DNA of 64,000 nucleotides from Idiomarina sp. (lineage in GTDB: Bacteria; Pseudomonadota; Gammaproteobacteria; Enterobacterales; Alteromonadaceae). Under the pieces are notes generated by a model. The model worked only from the letters and a program-made list of their open reading frames with translations, had not been told where the DNA came from and ran no database searches. This document shows positions 15,738 to 25,427 of this stretch, in pieces. The stretch is from the NCBI GenBank assembly GCA_020831965.1, contig JAFIFP010000014.1:273016-337015 (forward strand), in the 5' to 3' direction. Numbering within the stretch: position 1 is the first letter of the stretch; each line of letters starts with the position of its first letter. Position numbers and translations under genes: made by a program.

Positions 15738-17495
15738 ATGATCTGGCTCGTTCGCACCTTGATATGCTCAGTGGTCATTGTGCCGCTTTTGGCATGTCAG
15801 CCCAATTATCATGACACTGTTGAAGACTACGAGCCAGAGCGCGCGACTGGCTGGTCTGATCGTGAAGCAGTGGTCAGTTCCTCTTATATGGTTGCGGCAG
15901 CCAATGAAAAGGCCTCTCAGGCTGGTATACGCGTATTGGAGGCGGGCGGCAATGCCATAGATGCAGCCGTTGCAGTGCAGGCTATGTTGACCTTAGTAGA
16001 GCCTCAGTCGTCCGGCATCGGGGGCGGTGCCTTTTTGTTGTACTGGGACGCAGAAGCACAACAACTGTTTAGTTTAGATGCTCGAGAAACAGCACCGTCT
16101 GCGGCAACGCCTGAGCTTTTTCTTGATGAGCAGGGCAACGCACCTCGTTGGATCGAAGCCATAGGTGGTGGACGCTCAGTAGGAGCTCCAGGAGTCGTCG
16201 CTGGGCTCGAATTAGCGCATCAACGTTGGGGGCAATTGCCTTGGGCTGCGTTATTTAATGACACTATAGAATTAGCAGAGCAAGGCTTCGTCGTTTCTGA
16301 GCGGCTGGCAATGTTAGTGAAAAGTGAAATGAACCCATGGTTACCGCAGCTTTCAGCCGCCCGTGATTACTTTTATCCAAATGGTGAACCCATTGCTGCT
16401 GGAACAGTGAAGCAAAACCCGCAACTTGCGGATACGTTGCGATTGATTGCAGAGGGTGGTGCGAACGCTTTCTATCAGGGCCCGGTTGCTGAAGCGATTG
16501 TATATGCGGTACAAAATTCCGAAGTTGCTCCAGGCCTACTGAGCATTGAAGACCTCGAGAATTATCGGCCCGTGTGGCGTGAACCCGTATGTTCGCTGTA
16601 TCGAACACTTGAGTTATGTAGTATGGGGCCACCAAGCTCAGGTGGGCTCACCGTCTTGCAAATTCTAGGGCTGTTAGAGCACTTTGAATTGGCGAATAAA
16701 TCAGTGAATTCTACTCAGGCGATCCATTGGTTTACGCAAGCGTCGCGTTTAGCTTTTGCTGATCGGAATCGCTATATTGCGGACACCGATTTTGTCGACA
16801 TTCCACTGATGCGGCTACTCGCGCCAGATTACTTAGCTAGACGCGCAGACTTGATCGTAGAAGAGGATATGGGGCGGGCAGAAGCGGGCGATATTGAGGC
16901 AGGTTATGCACTTGCTTATGACCAATCATTGGATCTACCTAGTACTAGTCATTTTAGTATCGTTGATGCGCAAGGAAATGCGGTTTCAATGACCACTACG
17001 ATTGAAATGGGGTTTGGCTCAGCAGTTATGGTCAAGGGCTTCTTATTGAATAATCAGCTGACGGATTTCTCTTTAGTACCCGAAGTAGATGGGCGTCTTG
17101 TAGCGAATCGTGTTGAGCCGAACAAACGCCCACGGAGTTCTATGGCACCTGTCATTGCCTTTGATCCTGTGGCCGGTGAAGTGCGACATGTATTGGGTTC
17201 GCCGGGTGGGCCACGAATTATAAATTATGTTGCTCAAACACTAATTGGCTTGATCGATTGGCAACTCGACATGCAGTCTGCTATTGATATGCCGAGAGTG
17301 ACGAATATGAATGGCGTGACGTCGATAGAGAATTCAGCAGATTTAACTGAACTCGCAGAGGCCTTGAGGGCACGCGGTCATGAGGTTGAGATACGCTCTT
17401 TGAATAGTGGTATTCATGGAATTACACGTATGCCAGATGGGCGCCTCTTAGGAGGGGCCGACCCTCGGCGAGAAGGAAAGGTGATCGGACAATGA
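15738..17495 (+). CDS. ggt: Gamma-glutamyltransferase, lipoprotein form
   Basis: 585 aa. It begins with a lipoprotein signal peptide (lipobox VPLLAC), whereas E. coli Ggt is periplasmic and soluble. Ntn-hydrolase features: SSGIGGGAFLLYWD near residues 95-108, GPPSSGGLTVLQILGLLE, the autocleavage/nucleophile threonine in PSTSHFSIVD, and the C-terminal GGADPRREG. It cleaves gamma-glutamyl bonds of glutathione and peptides in the envelope. It overlaps the following lipoprotein gene by 4 nt, so the two are probably made together. Confidence 0.93.
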   Translation: MIWLVRTLICSVVIVPLLACQPNYHDTVEDYEPERATGWSDREAVVSSSYMVAAANEKASQAGIRVLEAGGNAIDAAVAVQAMLTLVEPQSSGIGGGAFLLYWDAEAQQLFSLDARETAPSAATPELFLDEQGNAPRWIEAIGGGRSVGAPGVVAGLELAHQRWGQLPWAALFNDTIELAEQGFVVSERLAMLVKSEMNPWLPQLSAARDYFYPNGEPIAAGTVKQNPQLADTLRLIAEGGANAFYQGPVAEAIVYAVQNSEVAPGLLSIEDLENYRPVWREPVCSLYRTLELCSMGPPSSGGLTVLQILGLLEHFELANKSVNSTQAIHWFTQASRLAFADRNRYIADTDFVDIPLMRLLAPDYLARRADLIVEEDMGRAEAGDIEAGYALAYDQSLDLPSTSHFSIVDAQGNAVSMTTTIEMGFGSAVMVKGFLLNNQLTDFSLVPEVDGRLVANRVEPNKRPRSSMAPVIAFDPVAGEVRHVLGSPGGPRIINYVAQTLIGLIDWQLDMQSAIDMPRVTNMNGVTSIENSADLTELAEALRARGHEVEIRSLNSGIHGITRMPDGRLLGGADPRREGKVIGQ

Positions 17496-17917
17496 AAATT
17501 CGTATGCTTGTTCTAAGTTGCTTGGTGTGGTTTGGCTTAATGGCTTGCCAGCCAGAGGTTAACCATGTGGATAGCCCTTCTGAAGTGGCGGCGCAGTTTT
17601 TTGAAGCCTTGTATAACGAGCGAGATATGGATCGCGTGATTTCTTTGGCGAGTGAGTCCCATCAGCGATTATTGGAGCGTTACGGCACGCCTTCGGCTGT
17701 CGGACGCTACATGTACAACCTGAGTTATGACAGCGTACAAGTCAGCGCAGAACGGCCTACGGGCGCCGTATATGGTACGCAGGCAGATACCATTCGTCTT
17801 CAAGTGGCCCTGACTGGCATGTCACAAGGCCTTCGCAATGACTCCTTGCGTGAAGTTGTTCTCATTCAAGAAGACGGTCGCTGGAAGCTGGATCGCGTAC
17901 TCGATAGCCCTTATTAA
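17492..17917 (+). CDS. Small lipoprotein with NTF2/DUF4878-like fold
   Basis: 141 aa. Lipoprotein signal FGLMAC (Cys at about 19). The remainder (SPSEVAAQFFEALYNERDMDRV ... EDGRWKLDRVLDSPY, quoted in part) has the length and closing WKL pattern of NTF2-like/DUF4878 lipoproteins. Its function is unknown. It overlaps ggt by ATGA and converges on hinT with a 4-nt stop-to-stop overlap. I infer only that it is co-expressed with the gamma-glutamyltransferase. Confidence 0.7.
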   Translation: MKIRMLVLSCLVWFGLMACQPEVNHVDSPSEVAAQFFEALYNERDMDRVISLASESHQRLLERYGTPSAVGRYMYNLSYDSVQVSAERPTGAVYGTQADTIRLQVALTGMSQGLRNDSLREVVLIQEDGRWKLDRVLDSPY

Positions 17918-18279
17918 GTTTTCAGGCGCTCTTGATAAGGGGGCCAGCCGAGCGGTTTACCTGCAAGCAAATGCACGTGAATATGATAAACCGTTTGGCC
18001 TCCATCCTCATTGCAATTCATGACGGTACGGTAACCGTTCTCGGCGAAACCTTGCTCTCGGGCAATTTCACTAGCGACCCAGAATAAGTGTCCAACAATT
18101 TCCCGATCTGACTTTTGAATGTCATTGGTGGTAGCAATAGGCTGTTTGGGAATAATTAATAAATGAACGGGCGCTTGAGGATTGATGTCTTTAAAGGCCA
18201 GCGCTAAGTCATCTTCATAAACGATATCGGCTGGAATTTCGCGGTTGATAATTTTCGTGAAAATCGTATCTTGACTCAT
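17914..18279 (-). CDS. hinT: HIT-family purine nucleoside phosphoramidase
   Basis: 121 aa. The histidine triad HIHVHLLAGKPLGWPP is near the C-terminus, with the N-terminal IFTKIINREIPADIVYED typical of HinT. It hydrolyses AMP-lysine and other adenosine phosphoramidates. It is single-domain and full length, converges with the ggt operon, and hspQ lies upstream in the same direction after a gap of about 90 nt. Confidence 0.93.
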   Translation of the reverse strand: MSQDTIFTKIINREIPADIVYEDDLALAFKDINPQAPVHLLIIPKQPIATTNDIQKSDREIVGHLFWVASEIAREQGFAENGYRTVMNCNEDGGQTVYHIHVHLLAGKPLGWPPYQERLKT

Positions 18280-18372
18280 GCGAACCTCGTAGAGAAGAAA
18301 GAGAGTTCAAGCATAAGGAGATTAGGCGCCTGGCTCAAGGAGAAAATCCAGGCGCAACTCGCTGAATTAATG

Positions 18373-18684
18373 TTAGTTCAATGGCTCGCGGTGTTGATAT
18401 CCACTTTGTGGCTGCGGACGAAAGTAGCTCTCAAACATCGGATTTTGAATTTCCGCATCGCGCATGTCAGGCATTAGATGATGTTCGGCTACATAGGTTT
18501 GAATGTCTGAGTTGTTCACAAGAATATGATACCAAGGTTGCTTTTGCGCTGGACGTGTTTGTGCCATGCGCTCATACCATTCTTGTGATAGTGAGAATTC
18601 AGGATCGGCGTCAATAATGACTCCACGATATCCATAGACTGCATGCGTAACGATTTGTCCGATCGAGAACTTCGCCTGCACCAT
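18373..18684 (-). CDS. hspQ: HspQ, heat shock protein / hemimethylated-DNA-binding-like
   Basis: 103 aa. KFSIGQIVTHAVYGYRGVIID at the N-terminus and PWYHILVNNSDIQTYVAEHHL are the conserved YccV/HspQ blocks. In E. coli HspQ is a heat-induced specificity factor for Lon and affects DnaA levels. A clear sigma-32 promoter was looked for in the upstream gap and not found. The C-terminal tail differs from the E. coli sequence. Confidence 0.9.
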   Translation of the reverse strand: MVQAKFSIGQIVTHAVYGYRGVIIDADPEFSLSQEWYERMAQTRPAQKQPWYHILVNNSDIQTYVAEHHLMPDMRDAEIQNPMFESYFRPQPQSGYQHREPLN

Positions 18685-18838
18685 AACGCTCTCCTATTTA
18701 TTCTTTTTAGCTGCGATGTTCTTGTATCGGCGCTCTTGGCGTTTGCTTGACGAGAAATTTTGCAAAATTTGCAAAGGTCTTTGACTTTGATTGTGCCCCC
18801 TCGTTATAAAGGTTTTACTTTCGTAAAAGGAGTCGTAC

Positions 18839-19135
18839 ATGATCACTCGGGATGACAAGCGAGATTTTCTTAGAATGAGAGTGGAAGCTCCCATCGACAT
18901 TACTTTGTTAGACCAAAGTGACAGTCATACAGTGACGGGCGTTTGTCATGACCTCAGTGCCACAGGACTGTCTTTTGACGCGCCAATCGAAGTAACTGAG
19001 GGGAGTGAAGTGTTAGTGGTGGTTGGCAAGGGAGGACCGTTACCGCCGCTTGAAGCACGTGTGAAAATTGTCCGTAGTGAGCAGCTTGAGAGTGGTCAGT
19101 GGTCGCTAGGTGGCCAAATTATCGAAATGCGCTAA
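18839..19135 (+). CDS. Single-domain PilZ protein (putative c-di-GMP receptor)
   Basis: 98 aa, almost entirely one PilZ domain. The c-di-GMP motifs are present: an arginine-rich N-terminal segment (RDDKRDFLRMRV) and HDLSATGLSF, the D/NxSxxG motif. Stand-alone PilZ proteins usually dock on partner proteins to control motility or polysaccharide synthesis; the partner cannot be told from this context. The ribosome site AAAAGGAGTCGTAC precedes the ATG, and a small TTTTAC/GTAAAA hairpin (18813-18828) lies just upstream. It is divergent from hspQ. Confidence 0.85.
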   Translation: MITRDDKRDFLRMRVEAPIDITLLDQSDSHTVTGVCHDLSATGLSFDAPIEVTEGSEVLVVVGKGGPLPPLEARVKIVRSEQLESGQWSLGGQIIEMR

Positions 19136-19182
19136 ACGAAACGTAATTTTGTGATTCGTCTAGCGCTAGAACGTTCATATGT

Positions 19183-19539
19183 TTAAAGCAGGCTTTGTGC
19201 TTCCGGGTAGCCTCTTGCCGCGGCGCTTTCAATCAATAGTTGCCCTTCGTTACGTGCCTCTTCGGTCGCACCATAAGTACGCAGAGTCGCCCCGTAAAAA
19301 GTCATAGTGGGCAAATCGCCTTTGCTAATGAGGTAGTTTGCCCAGCTTGGATGTCTAGAGATTAACGCGAGGTGACGTTGTGCTCGCTCAAAACCGCCTG
19401 CAGCAGCACGTTGATAAAGATTTATTGCGTTATGCTCTCCAATATCATCTAGTCCATCCATTCCTCTAGAGAGAACAATAATGTTGGCGAGGTAATACTG
19501 GCTCTCGGGAATTCCTTGTTTCGCCAGCCCACTTACTCG
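19183..19539 (-). pseudogene. C-terminal Sel1-repeat part of the interrupted gene, beyond an in-frame TAG
   Basis: From the codon after the TAG at 19540-19542 the same frame stays open for 118 codons to the stop at 19183. It reads as normal protein with Sel1-type helices (SGLAKQGIPESQYYLAN, NLYQRAAAGGFERAQRHLA, ESAAARGYPEAQSL). The first ATG (19461) falls 26 codons in, after clearly coding-like sequence, and has no good ribosome site. It is therefore best read as the detached C-terminus of the 19540-20247 gene. Independent expression from 19461 (92 aa) is possible but less likely. Confidence 0.7.
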
Positions 19540-20247
19540 CTAGAACTCCTTTCTAATGTCTGAACGAAACTCTTCTGCACCGAGACCAAAGCTCATAAGT
19601 ATCGGACGGACATGATTACTTTCGCTTGTTTCATAACGCCACGTCCTAAGAGCTCGTCGGATGGTTCGGGTAAAATCCATATGTGGGCTGTTAACCGGGT
19701 AACTGCTGATCACGCGCCCGTCGGGGCCAATCACAATATAGGTGTATACATAGCTCTGTATGCCACGGCGACCTTGGCGTGTTGGGTAGTGAGGGGTACG
19801 CCTTTCTATGGGCTCAGGTGCTTTATGAGACTCCAGTGGCACGCTAACTTCATCATTTGAAATGATTCGATGGAGGTGAAGCGCTTCGGCTTGGTGATTC
19901 GCACGTCTGACTTCGTCGGTGGTCAATTGTCCACTAATTTGGTTAGCGATACCTTCCGCTTCTGGATGGTTCCACTGAGCCGCTGCTTGGAACAGGGCGA
20001 GTGCGCGCACCGGGTCATATTCGATACCTTGCTCATCTAGAATCATCCAACCTAGTAGATAGGCAGCTTCGGGGCTCCCATAGGCCAATAGCAACTCAAG
20101 GCGCAGGACTGCAGTGGCGTACTCCTGATTAGAAATATCAATGAGTGCACGACGGAGCGTGCTGACTTCCTCTTCGGTAGCAAGTGCGTGTGGTTGCAGT
20201 GAAAGCAGGCTGAAAAGTAATATGCTGTGAAGTAAAATCCGTTTCAT
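19540..20247 (-). CDS. Sel1/TonB-C-like periplasmic protein, ended by an in-frame amber codon
   Basis: 235 aa to TAG at 19540. Signal peptide (MKRILLHSILLFSLLSLQPH, cleavage after ALA), Sel1/TPR-like helices (LLLAYGSPEAAYLLGWMILDEQG, quoted in part as GSPEAAYLLGWMI; and RALALFQAAAQWNHPEAEG), then a TonB C-terminal-like domain (YVYTYIVIGPDGRVISSYP ... FTRTIRRALRTWRYE). The downstream Sel1 region 19183-19539 is in the same frame, so an uninterrupted gene would encode 354 aa. Function is unknown; proteins of this build are envelope-associated. It is either a recent nonsense mutation or a naturally shorter protein. The stop is preceded by AAAGGAG, which does not serve any well-placed start. Confidence 0.65.
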   Translation of the reverse strand: MKRILLHSILLFSLLSLQPHALATEEEVSTLRRALIDISNQEYATAVLRLELLLAYGSPEAAYLLGWMILDEQGIEYDPVRALALFQAAAQWNHPEAEGIANQISGQLTTDEVRRANHQAEALHLHRIISNDEVSVPLESHKAPEPIERRTPHYPTRQGRRGIQSYVYTYIVIGPDGRVISSYPVNSPHMDFTRTIRRALRTWRYETSESNHVRPILMSFGLGAEEFRSDIRKEF

Positions 20248-20300
20248 AGACGATCCCTCAATAAGAGTGTTAACGCTACTTTGCTCCGAAATATAGAGAA

Positions 20301-20330
20301 CAAAAAAAGAAAAGTCACGATGGACTTTTC
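20301..20330 (-). terminator. Terminator of metG-rlmI
   Basis: GAAAAGTC / GACTTTTC arms around a 6-nt loop; on the minus strand the stem is followed by CTTTTTTTG. It lies 35 nt after the rlmI stop. Confidence 0.75.
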
Positions 20331-20364
20331 CTTTCTAAGCCGAGCTGTGGAACCTTAGAAGAGG

Positions 20365-21546
20365 CTAAGCTCTGAGAACGAGACCCTTCAAGTAACCGCC
20401 TTCGGGATAGTGAATAGCTACCGGATGGTCAATCGCTTGCTGGGTTTTTTCAATGATCTGTAGCTCTCGATTGGCATCGAGGGCGCCATCTGCGACTACT
20501 TTCTGGAAGAGCTCCGCAGACAATAACCCTGAGCATGAGAAGGTCATTAAAATGCCGCCTTCAGTCAACAACTGACTGGCGAGGCGATTAATGTCTTTAT
20601 AGCCACGGCAGGCGCGGTTGAGACTCGCTTTACTGTCCACAAATTTTGGCGGATCGAGTACGATTAAATCGAAGGTTTGTCCTTCCTTTACGAAGGTACG
20701 CAAGGCTTCAAACACATCTGCTTGTTGATATTCGATGGGTGTGGTGATCCCATTGAGTTCCGCGTTGCGCTTCGCCACAGCTAGCGCGTCTTGTGATGCA
20801 TCCATTTGAATGACTTCCGTGGCGCCGGCTTTCGCTGCATAGATCCCAAAGCCTCCGGTATAGGAGAAGCAGTTAAGTACCCGTCGACCTTTGGCATACT
20901 TACCAATCAACGCTCTGGCGTCACGTTGGTCAAGGTAATAGCCAGTTTTGTGGCCTTTCACAATATCCACTTCGAGCTTCAGACCGTTTTCGGTAATCAC
21001 GACTGGTTCAAGGGGAGCTTCACCATGCAGTACACCTATGGCCGGTTTGAGGCCTTCTTTGTTGCGCACATCCACATCTGATCGCTCATAGATGGAACAG
21101 TCTGGAAATAGTTCGCGCAATGCAGCAATGATCAAAGGGCGCATAACGTCTGCGCCTGCGGATAACAGCTGGCAAACAAGCCAGTTATCATATTTGTCGA
21201 TGGTAACGCCAGGTAGCCCATCAGACTCCGCGGCGACTACACGCCAAGCGTTGGAGTTCGGCGCCACAAGGGCTTCACGCATTGCTTTCGCGCGGCCGAT
21301 TCTGTCAACAAAGAAAGCCTGATCAATCACTGCATGTTCCTCAAAACTCCAGACTCGCGCGCGAATCTGAGAGTGGGGTGACCACGCGGCCCACCCTAAA
21401 AAGGCATGCTTGTCAGAGCGCACTTCAACCGTATCACCGAGATTAGGTTGGCCCTTCACTTTGTGGATGGCGCCACTAAAAATCCAAGGGTGGCGACGTA
21501 GCAAAGATTTCTCGCGACCTTGCTTAATAACAACTATGGCGCTCAT
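20365..21546 (-). CDS. rlmI: 23S rRNA (cytosine-1962-C5)-methyltransferase
   Basis: 393 aa, matching E. coli RlmI (396). N-terminal PUA domain (about residues 1-80, starting with SLLRRHPWIFSGAI), a central EEHE-like segment, and a C-terminal Rossmann methyltransferase with NCFSYTGGFGIYAAKAGA (SAM binding) and LDPPKF. The catalytic-type cysteine motif TFSCSG follows. Its ATG overlaps the metG stop (TAATG), so it is translationally coupled to metG. Confidence 0.93.
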   Translation of the reverse strand: MSAIVVIKQGREKSLLRRHPWIFSGAIHKVKGQPNLGDTVEVRSDKHAFLGWAAWSPHSQIRARVWSFEEHAVIDQAFFVDRIGRAKAMREALVAPNSNAWRVVAAESDGLPGVTIDKYDNWLVCQLLSAGADVMRPLIIAALRELFPDCSIYERSDVDVRNKEGLKPAIGVLHGEAPLEPVVITENGLKLEVDIVKGHKTGYYLDQRDARALIGKYAKGRRVLNCFSYTGGFGIYAAKAGATEVIQMDASQDALAVAKRNAELNGITTPIEYQQADVFEALRTFVKEGQTFDLIVLDPPKFVDSKASLNRACRGYKDINRLASQLLTEGGILMTFSCSGLLSAELFQKVVADGALDANRELQIIEKTQQAIDHPVAIHYPEGGYLKGLVLRA

Positions 21547-23603
21547 TATTTCACCTGCATGCCCGGTGTCGCACCGGTATGAGGGTTAAGAATGTAGAGT
21601 TCTTTGCCACCCGGTCCTGCGGCGAGCACCATGCCTTCCGATAAACCAAAACGCATTTTTCGCGGTTTCAAATTAGCCACCATCACCGTATGTTGACCCA
21701 CAAGGTCTTCGGGGGTATAGGCGGACTTAATACCCGCAAACACTTGACGGGGCTTCGCTTCGCCGATATCGAGTGTCAGTTTGATTAACTTATCTGCGCC
21801 TTCTACATGCTCTGCATTCACAATCAGTGCAACACGCAAGTCCACCTTGGCAAAATCATCAAACCCAATTTCTGGAGCCAAGGGCTCGCCGAGTGCTTTT
21901 GCAGGAGCGTTGGCTCCTGACGTCGAGGGGCTCGAAGCAGAAGTTCCCTGCGTCGGTTGGGCTTGTTTAGAATCTTCAATCATGGCGGCGACATGCTCCG
22001 AATCAACGCGTTGCAGTAACGCTTTGAATTTCTCAATGCGGTGCCCAGTCAGCGTGCTTTGTACGCTGTCCCAGCTCAAAGTGTCGTTTAAAAAGGCTTC
22101 TGCGTCTTGCGCGAGTTTCGGTACTACAGGCTTCAAGTACACCATCAGAATTCGGAAAAGATGTAGCCCCATAGAGCAGACACTTTGTACTTCCGCTTCC
22201 TTACCTTCCTGTTTGGCCAACTGCCATGGCTCTTTGATTGCAATGTACTCATTCGCTCGATCCGCAAGACGCATGATTTCACGCATGGCTTTACCAAATT
22301 CCCGCTGTTCATAGGATTCAGCAATAACTGCCGCTACAGCTTGGAATTCAGCTAATAATTCGGGTTCGGCAATGTCATTGGCCAATTCACCATTAAATTT
22401 CTTGGTAATAAACCCAGCACAGCGACTCGCGATGTTGACTACTTTACCTACGAGGTCGGAATTTACGCGTTGGGTGAAGTCTTCAAGGTTCAAATCAAGG
22501 TCGTCGATACGGCTGCTGAGTTTGGCTGCAAAGTAGTAACGCAGATATTCAGGGTTCAAATGATCGAGGTAAGTTCGCGCCATGATGAAGGTGCCTTTTG
22601 ATTTCGACATCTTCGTACCATTTACGGTAATAAAGCCATGCGCCCATACATTGGTGGGTTGGCGGAACTGCGCGCCTTTTAACATAGCGGGCCAAAACAG
22701 GCTGTGGAAGTAGATAATGTCCTTGCCGATGAAGTGGTAGACTTCCGCCTCACTGTCTTCACGCCAGTAAGCATCAAAATCAATGTTGTTTTGGCTTGCA
22801 TAAGCTTTGAAGGAACTCATGTAGCCAATTGGGGCATCGAGCCATACATAAAAGTATTTGCCCGGCGCGTCTGGGATCTCGAACCCAAAGTAGGGCGCAT
22901 CCCGGCTGATATCCCATTGCTGTAAGCCTTGTTCAAACCATTCGTTGAGCTTATTGGCCATTTCCGATTGAAGTGAACCAGAGCGAGTCCAAGCTTTCAG
23001 CATGTCGCCAAAGGCTGGTAAATCAAAGAAGTAATGTTCTGATTCACGCAGCTCAGGTACCGCGCCCGATACTGCTGAGCGTGGATTCTTAAGATCAGTG
23101 GGGGAGTAGGTCGCACCACAGACATCACAGTTATCACCGTATTGATCCGTTGCACCACACTCAGGGCAATCGCCTTTAACGAAACGGTCCGGGAGGAACA
23201 TTTCACGCTCAGGATCGTAAAGCTGCTCGATCACGCGCGTGGTAATATGACCATTGGTCCGCAGCCGGGTGTATATCAAGCTCGCCAGTTCGCGGTTTTC
23301 TTCGCTGTGCGTTGAGTGATAATGATCAAATGAAACACCAAAGTCTGAGAAGTCAGATTGATGCGCCTTGTTCATTTCGGCAATCATGTCTTCAGGACTC
23401 ACGCCGAGCTCGCGCGCTTTTAGCATAATCGGCGTACCATGCGCGTCATCTGCGCATACAAAGTGGCACTCATGACCCATCATGCGTTGAAAACGCACCC
23501 AGATATCCGCTTGAATATAACCGAGCATGTGGCCGATATGGATCGGTCCGTTTGCATAGGGAAGGGCGTTGGTAACCAGAATTTTTCGCTGTGATGCTGC
23601 CAT
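21546..23603 (-). CDS. metG: Methionyl-tRNA synthetase
   Basis: 685 aa from ATG 23603 ([19 protein letters not shown]). The frame extends upstream to 23678 but that extension is not family-like. HIGH motif HIGH at residues 22-25, four-Cys zinc knuckle [25 protein letters not shown], anticodon-binding helical domain, an alanine/serine-rich linker, and the C-terminal EMAP/Trbp111 tRNA-binding domain ([19 protein letters not shown]). It is the MetG1 (E. coli) dimeric type. Divergent from mrp, an arrangement shared with E. coli. Confidence 0.96.
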   Translation of the reverse strand: MAASQRKILVTNALPYANGPIHIGHMLGYIQADIWVRFQRMMGHECHFVCADDAHGTPIMLKARELGVSPEDMIAEMNKAHQSDFSDFGVSFDHYHSTHSEENRELASLIYTRLRTNGHITTRVIEQLYDPEREMFLPDRFVKGDCPECGATDQYGDNCDVCGATYSPTDLKNPRSAVSGAVPELRESEHYFFDLPAFGDMLKAWTRSGSLQSEMANKLNEWFEQGLQQWDISRDAPYFGFEIPDAPGKYFYVWLDAPIGYMSSFKAYASQNNIDFDAYWREDSEAEVYHFIGKDIIYFHSLFWPAMLKGAQFRQPTNVWAHGFITVNGTKMSKSKGTFIMARTYLDHLNPEYLRYYFAAKLSSRIDDLDLNLEDFTQRVNSDLVGKVVNIASRCAGFITKKFNGELANDIAEPELLAEFQAVAAVIAESYEQREFGKAMREIMRLADRANEYIAIKEPWQLAKQEGKEAEVQSVCSMGLHLFRILMVYLKPVVPKLAQDAEAFLNDTLSWDSVQSTLTGHRIEKFKALLQRVDSEHVAAMIEDSKQAQPTQGTSASSPSTSGANAPAKALGEPLAPEIGFDDFAKVDLRVALIVNAEHVEGADKLIKLTLDIGEAKPRQVFAGIKSAYTPEDLVGQHTVMVANLKPRKMRFGLSEGMVLAAGPGGKELYILNPHTGATPGMQVK

Positions 23604-23752
23604 GCTACGCTCTCGTTCTTGAATACAAATAAAGGCTGTCAGACGCGCAATAGTAACGGAGTTGCGCTGATTTTTCATTAGGAATCATTTGCCTTTGTGT
23701 TGTTCGGATCATTATGATTCATCAAGCATGAGGATTAAGGGGTAAGTTGTGT

Positions 23753-24781
23753 ATGTCCGAATCAATTTTAAAGCGATGCCGTGAGTTGCGCAGTGACGCA
23801 TTTCCTGCTGGGCTGCTGCCCGAATGGTTGAAAGTCACAGGTCCGGTCATTGAGGCGATCTTACCGTTTCCCGGTGAGCATGCCTTGCAGGCATTGGTAA
23901 GCCAAGACGCAGAGCTTAATGCCTATACCTGGCGTGTTAGCCCTGCGATTGAGAGCCTACCAAAGCAGAAAAACCAGACTGCCATCTCGGCGCGCAATGT
24001 CATTGCGATCGCTTCAGGTAAAGGTGGTGTTGGCAAGTCATCAGTCACGGTGAACTTAGCCTATGCATTGGCCGAGAGTGGCGCGCGTGTCGGTATTGTT
24101 GATGCAGACATTTATGGGCCGTCGTTGCCTACCATGCTGGGTTGGCAGGGGAACAGACCTGAATTCGACGCACAGAATAAGATGTCTCCAGTGCTCCAGC
24201 ATGGACTTGAGTTAAACTCGCTCGGATTTCTGGTCGATCGCGATGATGCGACTATCTGGCGCGGCCCCATGGCGAGTCGAGCGCTCGAGCAATTGTTCTT
24301 TGATACTCGCTGGAACAATCTGGATTATCTCTTGGTGGATATGCCGCCAGGCACGGGAGATATTCAACTGACTCTCGCCCAAAAGTTACCTGTTACCGCT
24401 GCTGTGATTGTCACGACGCCGCAAGATGTTGCTTTGGATGACGCTCGTAAGGGGATCGATATGTTTCGCAAGGTAAATGTTCCGGTGATTGGCTTACTTG
24501 AAAATATGAGTTATTTCGAGTGTTCTTCTTGCGGCCATCGCGATATGATTTTCGGTCAGGACGGTGGTAGTCGACTGGCAGCAAAATATCAGGTTCCTGT
24601 GATTGGTCAGTGGCCGTTGATTACGAAGTTTAGAGAATCGCTCGACCAAGGCTTACCCTTCCTTTTAGCGGAGCCAAACCACGCCATGAGTGAGCAAGTT
24701 CGAAATACTGCGGAGCTGATGGCCATAAACGCCTGGATGTTACTTTCACCCCACGCAAAAGCATACGAAGAGGACGCGTAA
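23753..24781 (+). CDS. apbC: Mrp/ApbC iron-sulfur cluster carrier ATPase
   Basis: 342 aa from ATG 23753; a TTG at 23747 is better spaced from AAGGGG and is the alternative start. Deviant Walker A with [31 protein letters not shown] (Walker B), and CxxC in FECSSCGH, which binds the carried cluster. The N-terminal MIP18-like domain is reduced. It transfers Fe-S clusters to apoproteins in the cytoplasm. dcd begins 3 nt after its stop. Confidence 0.93.
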   Translation: MSESILKRCRELRSDAFPAGLLPEWLKVTGPVIEAILPFPGEHALQALVSQDAELNAYTWRVSPAIESLPKQKNQTAISARNVIAIASGKGGVGKSSVTVNLAYALAESGARVGIVDADIYGPSLPTMLGWQGNRPEFDAQNKMSPVLQHGLELNSLGFLVDRDDATIWRGPMASRALEQLFFDTRWNNLDYLLVDMPPGTGDIQLTLAQKLPVTAAVIVTTPQDVALDDARKGIDMFRKVNVPVIGLLENMSYFECSSCGHRDMIFGQDGGSRLAAKYQVPVIGQWPLITKFRESLDQGLPFLLAEPNHAMSEQVRNTAELMAINAWMLLSPHAKAYEEDA

Positions 24782-24783
24782 CC

Positions 24784-25407
24784 ATGCGGTTAACGGACGC
24801 ACAAATAGAGCAGTACCTTGCGGATGGTATTATTGACATTACACCGACGCCAGCGCCGGATAATATCTCAGGTGTGACGGTGGATATTCATTTAGGGAAT
24901 AGTTTTCGGGTTATCGAAGACCATGCCGCGCCATACATTGATTTGAGCGGTACGCGGGAAGCCATCGATCAAGCGATTCAGCGGGTTATGAGTCGTGAAA
25001 TTCTGCTCAAAGATGATGAACATTTCTTTATTCACCCAGGTGAATTCGCGCTCGCAGTAACCGATGAGTCGGTTACGTTACCTGCGCATATGGTCGGTTG
25101 GTTGGATGGACGTTCCTCATTAGCACGGCTTGGTTTGATGGTGCATGTGACCGCACATCGCATCGACCCGGGTTGGTCGGGTCAAATCGTGTTGGAATTC
25201 TTTAATGGTGGAAAGCTACCTCTTGCACTGCGTCCTCATATGAAAATCGGCGCCTTGAGCTTTGAAGTGATGAGTGAGCCTTGTAAAAAGCCTTACAGCA
25301 AAAGACAAGATGCAAAGTATAAGGACCAGCGTGGTGCGACCGCGAGTCGCATTGGCGGTGATAGCGGGCCTGTTGCAGAGAACGCACAGAGAAATGGCCG
25401 CGACTAG
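24784..25407 (+). CDS. dcd: dCTP deaminase
   Basis: 207 aa, longer than the usual 188-195 aa because of a C-terminal tail after the conserved part. [17 protein letters not shown] contains the catalytic Glu and the family signature; [11 protein letters not shown] is the second block. It deaminates dCTP to dUTP, feeding dTMP synthesis. It is co-transcribed with mrp. The terminator hairpin overlaps the last five codons of the gene ([12 protein letters not shown] is followed by a tail unlike E. coli), so the tail sequence is constrained by the terminator. Confidence 0.94.
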   Translation: MRLTDAQIEQYLADGIIDITPTPAPDNISGVTVDIHLGNSFRVIEDHAAPYIDLSGTREAIDQAIQRVMSREILLKDDEHFFIHPGEFALAVTDESVTLPAHMVGWLDGRSSLARLGLMVHVTAHRIDPGWSGQIVLEFFNGGKLPLALRPHMKIGALSFEVMSEPCKKPYSKRQDAKYKDQRGATASRIGGDSGPVAENAQRNGRD

Positions 25408-25422
25408 CGGCCATTTCTTTTT
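25390..25422 (+). terminator. Terminator of mrp-dcd, overlapping the dcd 3' end
   Basis: AGAAATGGCCGC / GCGGCCATTTCT, 12-bp perfect stem with loop GACTA, followed by TTTTT. It includes the dcd stop codon and may also act on the converging minus-strand operon. Confidence 0.85.
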
Positions 25423-25427
25423 ACAGG

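Noticed and set aside
18685..18838. Sigma-32 promoter for hspQ
   Set aside because: No CTTGAAA plus CCCCAT pair could be found on the minus strand.
21781..22314. 177-codon plus-strand frame opposite metG
   Set aside because: Entirely inside metG, which has all synthetase motifs; no independent ribosome site.
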